From Thermocoleostomius sinensis A174 (GTDB lineage: Bacteria > Cyanobacteriota > Cyanobacteriia > Elainellales > Elainellaceae), in NCBI RefSeq assembly GCF_026802175.1, contig NZ_CP113797.1, forward strand, positions 3,697,026 to 3,761,025: a stretch of 64,000 nucleotides of DNA, in the 5' to 3' direction. Under the pieces are notes generated by a model, which searched no databases, was not told the DNA's origin, and was given only the letters and a program-made list of their open reading frames with translations. Numbering within the stretch: the first letter of the stretch is position 1; each line of letters opens with the position of its first letter. Below, one piece after another: positions 18,082 through 27,834 of the stretch. The position numbers and the translations under genes are program-made.

Positions 18082-19251
18082 ATGATTCAATTCGCTCAAC
18101 GTTTGGCTCCGCTGCAATCAAATGTATTCGCCGATATGGATCACGCCAAGGCGAAGGCGAAAGCAACTGGAAAAGAAATTCTAGATCTGTCGCTTGGTTC
18201 CTCTGATTTGCCAACTCCAAATCATATCCTAGAGGCGATCGCTCAATCGCTGCCAGACGCCCGCACGCATGGATATTTGTTGTATCACGGAACGCGATCG
18301 TTTCGACAAGCCGCGGCACAGTGGTATACCCAAAAGTTTGGCATTGCCGTTGATCCAGAGACAGAAGTACTGCAACTGATTGGCTCACAGGAGGGAACAG
18401 CGCATCTGCCGTTAGCTATTCTTAATCCTGGTGATTTCGCCTTACTGCAAGATCCAGGATATCCCTCCCATGCCGGAGGCGTGTATCTGGCCAGTGGACA
18501 AATTTATCCCATGCCGTTGTTGGCAGAAAATGGGTTTTTGCCAGTGCTGGCAGATATTCCTGCCCCCGTATTAGCACAAGCACGGATGATGGTACTGAGC
18601 TATCCCCATAACCCCACGACGGCTGTTGCTCCATTGCGTTTCTTTCAAGAAGCCGTTGCCTTTTGTCAACAGCACAATTTAGTGCTGGTCCATGATTTCC
18701 CCTATGCCGATTTGGTATTCGACGGAGCAAAGCCGCCATCAGTGCTACAGGCTGATCCTGATAAAACGGTTTCGATCGAATTTTTTACCATGTCTAAGTC
18801 CTACAACATGGGCGGATTTCGGGTGGGCTATGCTATTGGAAATGCTGATTTGATTCGAGCCTTGCGCCAGGTGAAGGCTGCTGTCGATTTTAATCAATAT
18901 CTTGGAATTTTGAATGGAGCAACGGCGGCTCTGACTGGACCTCAAACCCATGTGACGATGGCAGTTGAAACCTTTCGGCAGCGTCGCGATGCGTTTGTAC
19001 AAGCCATGCATCGAATTGGGTGGACAGTCCCTATTCCCACAGCCACGATGTACATTTGGGCAAAATTGCCAGAAGCTTGGGGAGAAGATTCGATCGGGTT
19101 CTGCACCCAGCTAGTAGAGGCTACTGGCGTTGCCATTTCGCCTGGAGCCGGATTTGGTAAATCTGGCGAGGGATATGTTCGCTTTGCTCTGGTCCACGAA
19201 CCAGCCGTGTTGGAAACCGCCATCGATCGCATTCACCAGTTTTTGCAGTGA
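18082..19251 (+). CDS. Class I/II aminotransferase, LL-diaminopimelate aminotransferase-like
   Basis: 389-aa fold-type I PLP enzyme. The PLP-lysine motif MSKSYNMGGFRVGYA lies near residue 235, with the Asn/Tyr segments SYPHNPTTA (about 173) and LVHDFPYADLVF (about 203). The sequence is close to proteins annotated as LL-diaminopimelate aminotransferase in cyanobacteria, a one-step route to LL-DAP for lysine and cell wall. A general aspartate or alanine aminotransferase is the alternative. It has a promoter-sized gap (257 bases) upstream and a good terminator about 200 bases downstream. Confidence 0.75.
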   Translation: MIQFAQRLAPLQSNVFADMDHAKAKAKATGKEILDLSLGSSDLPTPNHILEAIAQSLPDARTHGYLLYHGTRSFRQAAAQWYTQKFGIAVDPETEVLQLIGSQEGTAHLPLAILNPGDFALLQDPGYPSHAGGVYLASGQIYPMPLLAENGFLPVLADIPAPVLAQARMMVLSYPHNPTTAVAPLRFFQEAVAFCQQHNLVLVHDFPYADLVFDGAKPPSVLQADPDKTVSIEFFTMSKSYNMGGFRVGYAIGNADLIRALRQVKAAVDFNQYLGILNGATAALTGPQTHVTMAVETFRQRRDAFVQAMHRIGWTVPIPTATMYIWAKLPEAWGEDSIGFCTQLVEATGVAISPGAGFGKSGEGYVRFALVHEPAVLETAIDRIHQFLQ

Positions 19252-20032
19252 TGGTTCTGCCAACGGAGTGACGTTTGTTCAAAAGTTTGTTCTATTACAG
19301 TTGATCTTACAGTTGATCATTTCATTGTTGAGTTAGTTGACCGCTAGCCGCTATCAATGCAGGTCCTCAATTAATCGAAGAATTTGTAAAGATTCCGCTG
19401 CTTCATCAAAGCTTCACAAAAATCTCTAGCTCAAATTTCTCACAGTGCTTAGAAAGTCAACTTTCTAGGCATTTTTTATAGCTTTGTTTCAATTTTAGAT
19501 GAGAAGATTCAGTGAAAACCACGAGATGATTACTGTCAATTTAATAGACAACTCGTTACAATCTGCCTCAATCTCGCCACGTGTTTCTCTGTGATTTAAA
19601 GAGCAATGAAGCTATAGATTTCATTGAAATCCCTAGATAGAGCTAATTTTTCTCCGGTTCATTGAGCCTGTCTAGGAATAATACTCTGGGTACAAATTCA
19701 TATTTTTTGTATTAAAAAATACATTACTCTTGATGACACAGTTGTCTAAATCGCAACTAAAGTCTGATTTCACTCATTCCTAGCAAGCCATTCCTAGCAA
19801 ACAAATATGTTCCCCATCACTTTCACCTTCTGGTTTCAGAGGGTACGCCATCGAACCCTCCTTCCACCGTTGTTTGGTTCATCTGTAGCGATCGCTTTTA
19901 TATCAATCGCGGCTGACTCAGTACTGCCCACGTTCAACGGCCCAGGCAGCAATCCAGCAGAAGTTTTAGTGAGCGCTTCTCAAGCCTTGCTCATCAGTCC
20001 ACCCTGATTCACGTCTTAGGAGAATTGACACG
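19252..20032. other. Intergenic region, AT-rich
   Basis: Nearly 780 bases with no convincing gene. It contains one terminator-like hairpin at 19447-19477; the rest is AT-rich. A 66-codon frame at 19807-20007 has a poor protein-like composition and is not called. Confidence 0.6.
19447..19477 (+). terminator. Intrinsic terminator of the aminotransferase gene
   Basis: An 11-bp stem with one G-T pair, 19447-19457 against 19460-19470 (core TTAGAAAGT and ACTTTCTA), is followed at once by ATTTTTTAT. This is a classic rho-independent terminator shape on the plus strand. Confidence 0.7.
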
Positions 20033-21091
20033 ATGCATTGGACCGTGGCGGCCCCTTTCCTTGAACGAGATGATAATCATTGGTTAACGCCTTATGTTCC
20101 GGGCGAGCGGCATCAATTTCAACTGATTCCAAGTCAACAGCCTTCAGCAAACTGGCACAATCGCCACTCTTCAGTCAGTGGGTGGAAAGAATGGGTAATG
20201 TATTGGCAGCAGGGCAAAGCGGCGATTGAAGCAACTCAAGGCGGCGTAATTACGGTGTTTCCACAGCTAGCTGCTACTGTTGGCCTACAGCAGCAGAAAA
20301 TGGGCAGACGAATTCCAGTTGTGGCGTGGTTATTTAACGTGGGCACTTGCAATCCGGGTATACGTCGATTAGCTGCCCAACTGAGTCTTCATCGCATCGA
20401 TCGTTTCATCGTTCACACTCGGCGCGAACGAGTTTTATATAGCCAGTGGTTAAACTTGCCCGACAATCGATTTGAGTTTGTTCCCTATCAAGCGCCCGAA
20501 ATTCCGATCCAGTACGAAGAAAACGAAACCCAACCCTTCATTGTCTCCCTTGGTTCCGCTCATCGAGATTTTCCAACATTGTTCAAAGCAGTAGAAGCGC
20601 TCAACTTACCTACGATCGTTGCTTCAGGAAAACGTGCTCTAGAAGGACTCCCGATTCCGGCGCAAGTGCAAACCCCCTTTGGCATCAGCCGCAGCGATTG
20701 TTTGCGGTTAGCCCAAGAAGCTCGGATTAACGTCATTCCACTTATGCCAAATCCCACAGCTACGGCGGCCGGGCAAGTCACCTTGGTAGAAGCAATGCGA
20801 ATGGGACGAGCCATTATCGCTACTCGGTGCCATGGAGCAGACGATTATATTCAGCATGGAGAAACTGGCTTGCTGGTTGATCCCCAATCTGTAGACGACC
20901 TCAAGCAGGCGATCGAACAGCTTTGGAACGATCCTCAACTTCGCCAGCGCTTGGGGAACGCTGCCAAACAGTATGCCGCACAGCACTTTTCCGATGAGGC
21001 GGCTGGAATTGCACTGGGCAGAATTTTGGATAGCGTTGCAGATCAAATCAGCGTTCGTGGCGTCGGCAAAACTAAATGGTCAACCACCTAG
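20033..21091 (+). CDS. GT4-type glycosyltransferase
   Basis: 352-aa GT-B glycosyltransferase with a group-1 (GT4) C-terminal domain. Donor-binding features in the second half: NVIPLMPNPTATAAGQVTLVEAMRMGRAIIATRCHGADDYIQ region (about 238-285) with the conserved E in VEAM, and the GETGLLVDPQSVDDL loop after it. The N-terminal acceptor domain is divergent. AGGAG precedes the ATG. It is not linked to other sugar genes; it precedes dacB by 99 bases. Donor and acceptor are unknown. Confidence 0.8.
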   Translation: MHWTVAAPFLERDDNHWLTPYVPGERHQFQLIPSQQPSANWHNRHSSVSGWKEWVMYWQQGKAAIEATQGGVITVFPQLAATVGLQQQKMGRRIPVVAWLFNVGTCNPGIRRLAAQLSLHRIDRFIVHTRRERVLYSQWLNLPDNRFEFVPYQAPEIPIQYEENETQPFIVSLGSAHRDFPTLFKAVEALNLPTIVASGKRALEGLPIPAQVQTPFGISRSDCLRLAQEARINVIPLMPNPTATAAGQVTLVEAMRMGRAIIATRCHGADDYIQHGETGLLVDPQSVDDLKQAIEQLWNDPQLRQRLGNAAKQYAAQHFSDEAAGIALGRILDSVADQISVRGVGKTKWSTT

Positions 21092-21190
21092 CGAAACCTT
21101 CACCTTTGCCTTGATGGCTCACCTTGAGTTCTCAGTGGAATTCCAGTAGAGTAAGGGCGTATTTTTGGCGTCGATGAAGTTGAGTCTACT

Positions 21191-22639
21191 GTGATCATCC
21201 GATTGAACCAGGCAGGGTTGCTCGTGGTATTGTGCAGTTGGCTAGGGCTAGGAGCATTTCCTTCCAGCGCTCAAGACGCCGCAATCTGTACTAGCCAGTT
21301 GCGAGATTCGATCGATGCTGTGCTGAACCGTCCTGAACTGCGCCGAACTCGCTGGGGGGTTCTGGTTCAATCCTTGGGCGATCCACAGCCACTTTATAGC
21401 CACAATGCCGAGCAGTATTTCGTTCCCGCTTCTAATGTCAAACTGCTGACGACAGCGGCAGCCTTAGAGCAGTTGGGCCCAGACTTTCGGATTCGTACCT
21501 CGATTTACCATAGAAATTTTGCCAATCAGCAAACTCTATACATCGTTGGACGAGGCGATCCCAGTTTAACGGATGAGGATCTGGTTAGTTTGGCTCAGCA
21601 ATTACGCGAGCGAGGGATTACAACGGTCGATCGGCTGATTGGAGACGACTCCTATTTTCAAGGAGACTCCATCAACCCTACTTGGGAATGGGAAGATATC
21701 CAAGCTGGCTATGGGGCACCTGTCAATAGCCTGATCTTGAATCAGAATGCCATTGGTCTAACAGTGATCCCGCAAGCATTAGGGCAACCCTTGGCGGTGC
21801 GATGGGATGATCCGGCTGAGTCCATTATGTGGCAGGTACAAAATCGATCGACCACAGTTCCTGTAGATGCGACGGAGTTTTTAACCGTGGGGCGCGATCT
21901 CAGTCGCTCAGTACTGTATGTGCACGGGCAGTTGCGGGTTGGGTCTGCGTCTGAGCCAGTTGCTGTCTCGGTGCCGCAGCCAGCCCAACGGTTCATGCAG
22001 CGGTTTGTGCAAATTTTGGTAACGCAAGGAATTCAAGTGCGACAAACGATTGTAACTACCCAATTTACTGATCCCCAAGGACTAGAAATTGCCGCCGTTG
22101 AGTCCCCTCCCCTCAGTGAACTGCTCGTAGAAACCAATCGAGAGAGTAATAACCTATATGCTGAAGTGTTGCTGCGATCGCTTGGAAAACGCAACGAAGA
22201 GGCAACTTCGACCTTGGAGGCGGGAATTGCTGCGTTAGAAATGACGTTCAATGGTTGGGGAATCAACCCAGACAGTTATGCCCTTGTAGACGGCTCAGGA
22301 CTGTCTCGTCACAATTTAGTCAGTCCAGAAGCAATTGTGCAAACCCTACAAATAATGGCGCGATCGTCAAATGCATCCACTTATCGACATTCACTCGCAC
22401 TTGCAGGAGTTAACGGAACGCTGCAAAATCGATTTCGTCAAACGCTGGTCGAACAAAAGCTACGGGGAAAAACCGGGCAATTGCGCAATGCAATGGCGCT
22501 TTCTGGGTATCTTGAACTTGGGCATCAATCAGCCCTTGTATTCAGTCTCCTGGTGAATCCGTTCCATCAGGCACCCAGTCAAGTACAAACCAGTCTCGAT
22601 GCGATAGTAGAACAGTTAGCTCAAGTGCGATCGTGTTGA
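21191..22639 (+). CDS. dacB: D-Ala-D-Ala carboxypeptidase/endopeptidase (PBP4 type, family S13)
   Basis: Class C low-molecular-mass penicillin-binding protein that trims or cleaves peptidoglycan cross-links in the periplasm. 482 aa with GTG start at 21191 and a signal peptide ending near PSSAQDA (residue 30). The three penicillin-binding motifs are in order: SNVK at 81-84, SNN at 319-321 and KTG at 427-429. A large insert domain between the first two motifs is normal for the S13 family. Confidence 0.92.
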   Translation: MIIRLNQAGLLVVLCSWLGLGAFPSSAQDAAICTSQLRDSIDAVLNRPELRRTRWGVLVQSLGDPQPLYSHNAEQYFVPASNVKLLTTAAALEQLGPDFRIRTSIYHRNFANQQTLYIVGRGDPSLTDEDLVSLAQQLRERGITTVDRLIGDDSYFQGDSINPTWEWEDIQAGYGAPVNSLILNQNAIGLTVIPQALGQPLAVRWDDPAESIMWQVQNRSTTVPVDATEFLTVGRDLSRSVLYVHGQLRVGSASEPVAVSVPQPAQRFMQRFVQILVTQGIQVRQTIVTTQFTDPQGLEIAAVESPPLSELLVETNRESNNLYAEVLLRSLGKRNEEATSTLEAGIAALEMTFNGWGINPDSYALVDGSGLSRHNLVSPEAIVQTLQIMARSSNASTYRHSLALAGVNGTLQNRFRQTLVEQKLRGKTGQLRNAMALSGYLELGHQSALVFSLLVNPFHQAPSQVQTSLDAIVEQLAQVRSC

Positions 22640-22711
22640 ATTGGGCGATTGCTTCGACCGTCCGTATTGAATTGTGATTGGATAGTTTAACCCAATCACC
22701 CAATCACCCAG

Positions 22712-23053
22712 TTAGGAAGCACGGCCCACCATCAGGCGATCGGACGGTTGAATTTGGTACTTGATGAGATTGGCAAGCTCTTGAAGTTGGCTGATGGCTT
22801 CTGCTCCTTCTAGCTTCATCAACTCCCGATCGTCTCGCATCTCCGTCCAGGTAATTCCGTAGTCTGAAACCAAAAAACGAATCAAATGGTTTTCGCCCAA
22901 ACTGACCATGAACGATGCACTACTCATCTGCCCACCACAGGTATAGCAAGAAGCCAAATAGCCTCGTTGCTCCAGCACAATGGCAAGCGCTTGAAGATTC
23001 ATTACAAGGTCATGGACGAATTGGCGATGTTGTTCTGCAAGTCTAAGGAACAT
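22712..23053 (-). CDS. DUF1815 family protein
   Basis: 113-aa protein of the cyanobacterial DUF1815 family, function unknown. Start at 23053 follows a perfect AGGAGG seven bases upstream and gives the conserved N-terminus MFLRLAEQHRQFVHDLV; the frame also has an earlier ATG at 23083. A CYTCGG motif (about 36-41) could bind a metal or be redox-active. No membrane segment is seen. Converges on dacB. Confidence 0.85.
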   Translation of the reverse strand: MFLRLAEQHRQFVHDLVMNLQALAIVLEQRGYLASCYTCGGQMSSASFMVSLGENHLIRFLVSDYGITWTEMRDDRELMKLEGAEAISQLQELANLIKYQIQPSDRLMVGRAS

Positions 23054-23464
23054 AACTTGACCTCCTATCACCACACATATCACACAATTTTAGACCTTTT
23101 TATAATTTCTTAAGTATTTAAATTCTTTACGTGTGATGCAGGAATATACTCCAGGTGGTGGTGTTGAAATGACGAAAACGAGCCGTTAACAAAGAATTAA
23201 AAGTTAATAATTAAGCGATGCAGACCAATGAGGGTTGTTACTGTAGAGTTGCTAGCTCAGGGTAACTGACTGCTGATTCGGATAAAAGTATCAGGCACAA
23301 CAGTCAAGCTCATCCTAAGAAGCATTGAACTGTACAAACACCCTTTCAAACCAGCGTAGCCTTTAAGTTGAACTCCCTGCCAGTAGATAGTTAAATTTCT
23401 TATCGATTAGTGTGACGTTCTATAGAAATATTTAAATTCTGTGGCAAAAGACAATCCGTAGATA
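23054..23464. other. Intergenic region
   Basis: About 410 AT-rich bases upstream of the DUF1815 gene and downstream of the DUF2839 gene. No coding signal, tRNA or clear hairpin was seen. Confidence 0.6.
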
Positions 23465-23677
23465 TTAGTTAACCTGCCACCAACCAAAAGCTGGGCCGAT
23501 GAAACGAATAACGATCCAGTAGGTTACAAGCAGACCAATCCCAATCCAAGCTCCTCGGGTACTCCAATCTACAAACTTTTGTGCCTGGCTTTTTTTGATG
23601 GGTAACCACGGAGCAATGTTGGGTTCCTGTCCATACTTCTCTCCCAAGACTTCTTTCCGTCGCTTTGAATCACCCAT
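23465..23677 (-). CDS. DUF2839 family small membrane protein
   Basis: 70-aa protein of the DUF2839 family, conserved in cyanobacteria, function unknown. AGGAGGAG sits before the ATG at 23677, giving the N-terminus MGDSKRRKEVLGEKYGQE; an upstream ATG at 23722 is less likely. The basic N-terminal half is followed by one membrane helix (about 42-62, GIGLLVTYWIVIRFIGPAFG), so the protein should be inserted with its basic end in the cytosol. Confidence 0.85.
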   Translation of the reverse strand: MGDSKRRKEVLGEKYGQEPNIAPWLPIKKSQAQKFVDWSTRGAWIGIGLLVTYWIVIRFIGPAFGWWQVN

Positions 23678-23779
23678 GGTTCGGCTCCTCCTGGTTTCCT
23701 TGTCTACTTTTTCAACGAGCACCCCTGTGTTTCAATCATACTGGTTTACGCCGCATTGACCTGTGCCTTTGTCCTTATC

Positions 23780-25588
23780 TCAGTCTCCAATCCCAAGTTC
23801 TTCAAAGGAGTTGAATAAACTGGCATCGACGTAGTTAATGCGGGCAAAAGGACTGAGGGCGGCTAACACTTGTTGCCCATAGCTACGATGGTTGACGCGA
23901 TTGTCTAGAAGCGCCACAACCCCTTGAGATTCTCGGACAGGAGCGATCGCCCGTTGCAAATCGCTGAGTGCCTCTGGCAGCAAATATAGACGAAACCAGT
24001 CCTGTCGATTGCGTTTATAGTGAGCAACTCGTCCTGCTACTAGGGGATTTTCTAGAGAAGGCAACGGCAACGTCGCAATTACCAGCAATTGGGGAGCCGG
24101 AAGCACCCCTTGGTGTTGGCGCCAAAACTCCCAGCCTGTCACTAAGATGCCGCGATCGTCCAGGCACGTTTTTTCTACCTGCACGCGCGACCCAAACTCA
24201 GACGCCAGAACCGAGCCAATTTGAGCTTTTAGGGGCACATCTTCAATCAACAACACAGTTAAGCCTTGGTTAGCTGTATTGGTAGCTCCTAGTAGGGCCC
24301 GAATTTCTTGCATGAGCACTGGCTGAAACTGGGGCGTATTGGGCATTGGTAATCCGTCGGGCAGGTAAAGGTGAACTAGTTCGTGCTGGCGATCGAGCGT
24401 GAACTTTAGGCAAGTAATGGTATCTAACCCCACCCGCTGGCGATAAATTTTGGCATCTGCATCTAGATCCAACGATCCCCCAATGAGGACGACCGGTTGC
24501 TGTAACCAAACCGGTCGCAGGGCAGGTGCAACATCTACTGGGCAACTCAACAGCGTAAATTGTCCTTGCTGCCGCGCAACTTCTGTCCACAGCATTTGAT
24601 CAGGCTGTTTCAGGGCTTGTCTAAAGTCTTCCCACGCAGTTGGCAATTGGGTCAACCGTTGATTGGCGGCTGTGGTGACGGGATCAAGGTGATCGACCCC
24701 GCCACGATCGCCCCTACCAAGGGGATCACGATGGGAATCAATGGTCGTTGCCTCACACTCCTGCTCTGGTTCATCTAGATCGGCTTCATCTAGATTGACC
24801 GATGGGCGATCGCGCTCACAGTTCGCCGCATCCGTTTTCTCAGAATCAAGCGATGTCAGGGAAGCCGCATCTTCTAATGACAATGGAACAGACAACGCTG
24901 CATACAGTCGCGTTAGGATCTCTCGCTCATCGGGATCAATTAGATAACAATCGTAGGGATTTGCAGGATGTTGAAAGATGGAACGAGTCAGTTGAACGCG
25001 GGCATCGCGGATGGTATCGGCACAGTGAGGATACGCTGCCATCAAATCGTCCCAATCCTGGGAGTGAATTTGGTGGGTTAACTGCTGCCGAGTCCATGTT
25101 TCTAGATCATCGGCTCCATCGATAATAGTTGGAATATGGTCAGGAAACCGTCCTGCCTGGGTGAGCCGATCGAACAACCAAGCTTGGGGTGTTGTCAATA
25201 GCAGCCCTTCAAAATCATCACACCAGCGATCGCCTGTCCGAATAGCTTTATGATCCGGAATCCACTGGCGCAAACGGGGGATTTCGACCATCAACAGGCG
25301 CTGCTGCACGGCGGCGGTTGTCACCAAAATCACTGATCCCTGCCAAATTAACAGCGGCATTAAGTAACTCAAGCGATAACGCCCGTGATAGCCCGAAGGA
25401 GCACCTGCTTGCAGCAATGCACTCCGCCCCAAGCGCAGTGCACGAGCAACTAGGCGCGCCATTGTCAGATGATGGTGCCAATAGGGTTCGCCCTGCTCTC
25501 GTAGGAAAGCCCGGAGTTGTTGATGAACTTCTACCTCAATCACAAGCGTTGTCTCGATTACTGAGCAGTGAATGTCTGAAGGACTCAA
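23780..25588 (-). CDS. DinG-like helicase relative with degenerate nucleotide-binding motifs
   Basis: 602-aa protein resembling DinG/Rad3-type superfamily 2 helicases, as annotated in cyanobacteria. The N-terminal half has helicase layout (ARLVARALRLGRSALLQAG at 44-62, then ILVTTAAVQQRLL), but the Walker A place reads AGAPSGYHGRYR with no GKT, and the DEAH box place reads DGAD (157-160). A central acidic stretch (about 245-305) is followed by a C-terminal helicase-like part with AGRVAHYKRNRQDWFRLYLLP and DNRVNHRSYGQQVL. ATP hydrolysis is doubtful. A GTG at 25543 (VIEVEVHQQ) is an alternative start. Confidence 0.65.
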   Translation of the reverse strand: MSPSDIHCSVIETTLVIEVEVHQQLRAFLREQGEPYWHHHLTMARLVARALRLGRSALLQAGAPSGYHGRYRLSYLMPLLIWQGSVILVTTAAVQQRLLMVEIPRLRQWIPDHKAIRTGDRWCDDFEGLLLTTPQAWLFDRLTQAGRFPDHIPTIIDGADDLETWTRQQLTHQIHSQDWDDLMAAYPHCADTIRDARVQLTRSIFQHPANPYDCYLIDPDEREILTRLYAALSVPLSLEDAASLTSLDSEKTDAANCERDRPSVNLDEADLDEPEQECEATTIDSHRDPLGRGDRGGVDHLDPVTTAANQRLTQLPTAWEDFRQALKQPDQMLWTEVARQQGQFTLLSCPVDVAPALRPVWLQQPVVLIGGSLDLDADAKIYRQRVGLDTITCLKFTLDRQHELVHLYLPDGLPMPNTPQFQPVLMQEIRALLGATNTANQGLTVLLIEDVPLKAQIGSVLASEFGSRVQVEKTCLDDRGILVTGWEFWRQHQGVLPAPQLLVIATLPLPSLENPLVAGRVAHYKRNRQDWFRLYLLPEALSDLQRAIAPVRESQGVVALLDNRVNHRSYGQQVLAALSPFARINYVDASLFNSFEELGIGD

Positions 25589-25832
25589 TGAACTTCATTG
25601 TGACACAAACGCTTATAGGACTTAGTGAAGTTGGAGATCAGTTCGAGATCAAAAGTTGGAGGTCAGAGATTCAAACACAGTATTAAGACTTAGCCACTCA
25701 AGGCGAAAGGTCTGAACAGGTCTGACATGCCAAGGAAGTGTTCAGATCGATGGGTGCCAGAGTGAGCGTTTTCCTGTATAGTATTGCTTCCGATAGATGG
25801 CAGCGAACGGCAGCATCAAGCCCAAAAGATTC

Positions 25833-26672
25833 ATGAAGATTGGGGTGATTGGACTCGGACTGATTGGCGGTTCATTGGCGATCGATTTGCGGGCACTGGG
25901 TCATACCATTTTGGGAGTGAGCCGACGCTCGGAAACCTGTGCTCAAGCCGTAGCTCAACAGATTGTGGACAAGGCTAGTCCTGATCTAGCTCTAATGAAG
26001 GCGGCCGACCTCATTTTTCTTTGTACTCCGCTAGGAGCTATCAAACCGACTGTAGAACAGTTAATTCCTCATCTCGCGCCCACCACGGTGCTGACGGATG
26101 TGGGATCGGTCAAAACGTCTGTGGTGAATACGATTGCTCCGCGCTGGCCAAACTTTGTGGGTGGACACCCGATGGCGGGAACGGCTGAAAGTGGTTTAAA
26201 TGCGGCGGTGTCCGGCTTGTTTGTAGACCGGCCCTATGTATTAACACCGATCGACTCGACGCCCCAGGCGGCGATTGACCAGGTTACCGCCGTGGTTCAG
26301 TCACTCCGCAGCCGCATCTACCATTGTCATCCGGAGGATCACGATCGGGCAGTGGCTTGGATTTCGCACCTACCCGTCATGATTAGTGCAAGTTTGATTG
26401 CCGCTTGCCTAAACGAAGATGATCCGATCGTGCTAAAACTGGCGCAGCAGCTAGCTAGTTCTGGGTTTCGAGATACAAGTCGTGTGGGTGGCGGTAATCC
26501 AGAATTAGGAGTCATGATGGCAACTTACAATCAGCAAGCGCTACTGCACGCACTGTATTGTTATCGAGACCAATTAGATCAAACCATTCGATCGATTGAA
26601 GGAGGAGATTGGACAGAACTAGAAGAACTTCTGATACAAACTCAACAAGCCCGATCGGAATTTTTGCAATAG
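25833..26672 (+). CDS. tyrA: Prephenate/arogenate dehydrogenase TyrA
   Basis: NAD(P)-dependent dehydrogenase of tyrosine synthesis; cyanobacterial enzymes mostly use arogenate and NADP. 279 aa from the ATG at 25833 (MKIGVIGLGLIGGSLA), which puts the GxGxxG loop at residues 7-12. The catalytic region VGGHPMAGTAESG is near 110-122 and the helical C-terminal domain contains HDRAVAWISHLPVMISASL. No ACT domain or chorismate mutase fusion is present. An in-frame start 36 bases upstream is less typical. Confidence 0.9.
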   Translation: MKIGVIGLGLIGGSLAIDLRALGHTILGVSRRSETCAQAVAQQIVDKASPDLALMKAADLIFLCTPLGAIKPTVEQLIPHLAPTTVLTDVGSVKTSVVNTIAPRWPNFVGGHPMAGTAESGLNAAVSGLFVDRPYVLTPIDSTPQAAIDQVTAVVQSLRSRIYHCHPEDHDRAVAWISHLPVMISASLIAACLNEDDPIVLKLAQQLASSGFRDTSRVGGGNPELGVMMATYNQQALLHALYCYRDQLDQTIRSIEGGDWTELEELLIQTQQARSEFLQ

Positions 26673-26698
26673 TAAAGTTTTACAACGGAACGCAGAAC

Positions 26699-27598
26699 CT
26701 ATGGCATTGCAACTTCTGGGTCCATCGACACGGGAAGTACCGATCGATGCTTGCGCTGAATGCGACGATGATCAAGAATAGCGAGAATGGGAGGAAACCG
26801 TAGGATGACTCGATTAGCGGCATCGAGTTCTGCGGCCCATTCTTGACGAGTTTGCTTGCGCTTCGTCCAGTGCACACCCGGACGCAAGTGATGTTCTTGG
26901 TGGTAGCCCTCGTTACAAAATAATAAATTATAAAGTTCACCATAATAGCTCGTGGAATTGGCATAGCGGTTTTCTGGAATGCCGCCAAAGTGCTCATAAT
27001 AATTCTCTAGATGCTCTAAAAACCAACCAAGATAAAAAGTAGGAATAAAAATAACTAGAACATACTGCCACGAGAGGTAGAGGAAGCCGAGCAAACCAAG
27101 CATGCACGCTACCAGTTCAACACACAACTGATGTTTTTCGCCTCGCTTAATAATTTCTCTAAAGGCTGCAACTAAATTGGCTCGAAAGATGCCGAGCGCA
27201 CAGTAAGACCAAACTGGTTCCGGTTCACCCTGTTGACCGTGGGCAAACAAAGAGGTCGGATCGTTCGTGTGACCATATGCATCTTGACGATCGTTAACAT
27301 AGCGATGATGAAGCAAATGCTCGTAGCGATAGTAGATTTGGGGCAGCCCAATGTTAATCGAATTAATCACCAGATAGAGCTGATTTAACCATTCAGCCTT
27401 GAACCAAGGGGTATGAACAAAATTGTGGCTGGCTACGAGACCGTTGTACCAAAACAAGAAAACGCAAAGCGGCAGAAATAACAGGTTTTGTAGCAAGGTG
27501 CGATCGTACCACGTTGCCGCTATCCAGACATTGAGGGCTAGCTGAAACAATGTCACGCTCAGCGGAATACTGTCGCGCCAAGTATATTTCCAAAGCAT
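26699..27598 (-). CDS. Fatty acid desaturase family protein
   Basis: Membrane di-iron desaturase/hydroxylase-type protein, 299 aa from the ATG at 27598 (MLWKYTWRDS). The three histidine boxes are HNFVH (58-62), HLLHH (94-98) and HQEHH (233-237). Hydrophobic segments lie around 12-30, 36-55, 160-195. The substrate is not clear: the short form is unlike DesA/DesB acyl-lipid desaturases, and carotenoid or other lipid substrates are possible. An earlier start at 27643 is less likely. Divergent from the permease gene. Confidence 0.75.
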   Translation of the reverse strand: MLWKYTWRDSIPLSVTLFQLALNVWIAATWYDRTLLQNLLFLPLCVFLFWYNGLVASHNFVHTPWFKAEWLNQLYLVINSINIGLPQIYYRYEHLLHHRYVNDRQDAYGHTNDPTSLFAHGQQGEPEPVWSYCALGIFRANLVAAFREIIKRGEKHQLCVELVACMLGLLGFLYLSWQYVLVIFIPTFYLGWFLEHLENYYEHFGGIPENRYANSTSYYGELYNLLFCNEGYHQEHHLRPGVHWTKRKQTRQEWAAELDAANRVILRFPPILAILDHRRIQRKHRSVLPVSMDPEVAMP

Positions 27599-27781
27599 AG
27601 TTGTGGGGCACTCTGTGAAGGGTTTGACCGCCCAGCATAACACAGCTTTTAAAGTTGAACGCCAGATATAGAGTTGTTTGTTCTTGCAGTTCCTATATTT
27701 AGGGTTCTATAGACAAGGTAGCCGTGAACCGAAGTGTCCTTAACTTGGTGCCCTAAATTACTGTTTCATCGCTACACAGCA

Positions 27782-27809
27782 TAGACAATAGACTGCTACT
27801 AAATATAAA
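27782..27809 (+). promoter_or_regulatory. Possible promoter of the permease gene
   Basis: TAGACA (27782-27787), 16 bases, then TATAAA (27804-27809), ending 25 bases before the ATG. It matches the sigma-70 pattern moderately. Confidence 0.35.
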
Positions 27810-27834
27810 AACTTCGTAAAGGTGCAGATAGCAA

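Noticed and set aside
22675-22698. TGATTGG...CCAATCA hairpin after dacB
   Set aside because: Seven pairs, loop of ten and no T run; too weak for a terminator.
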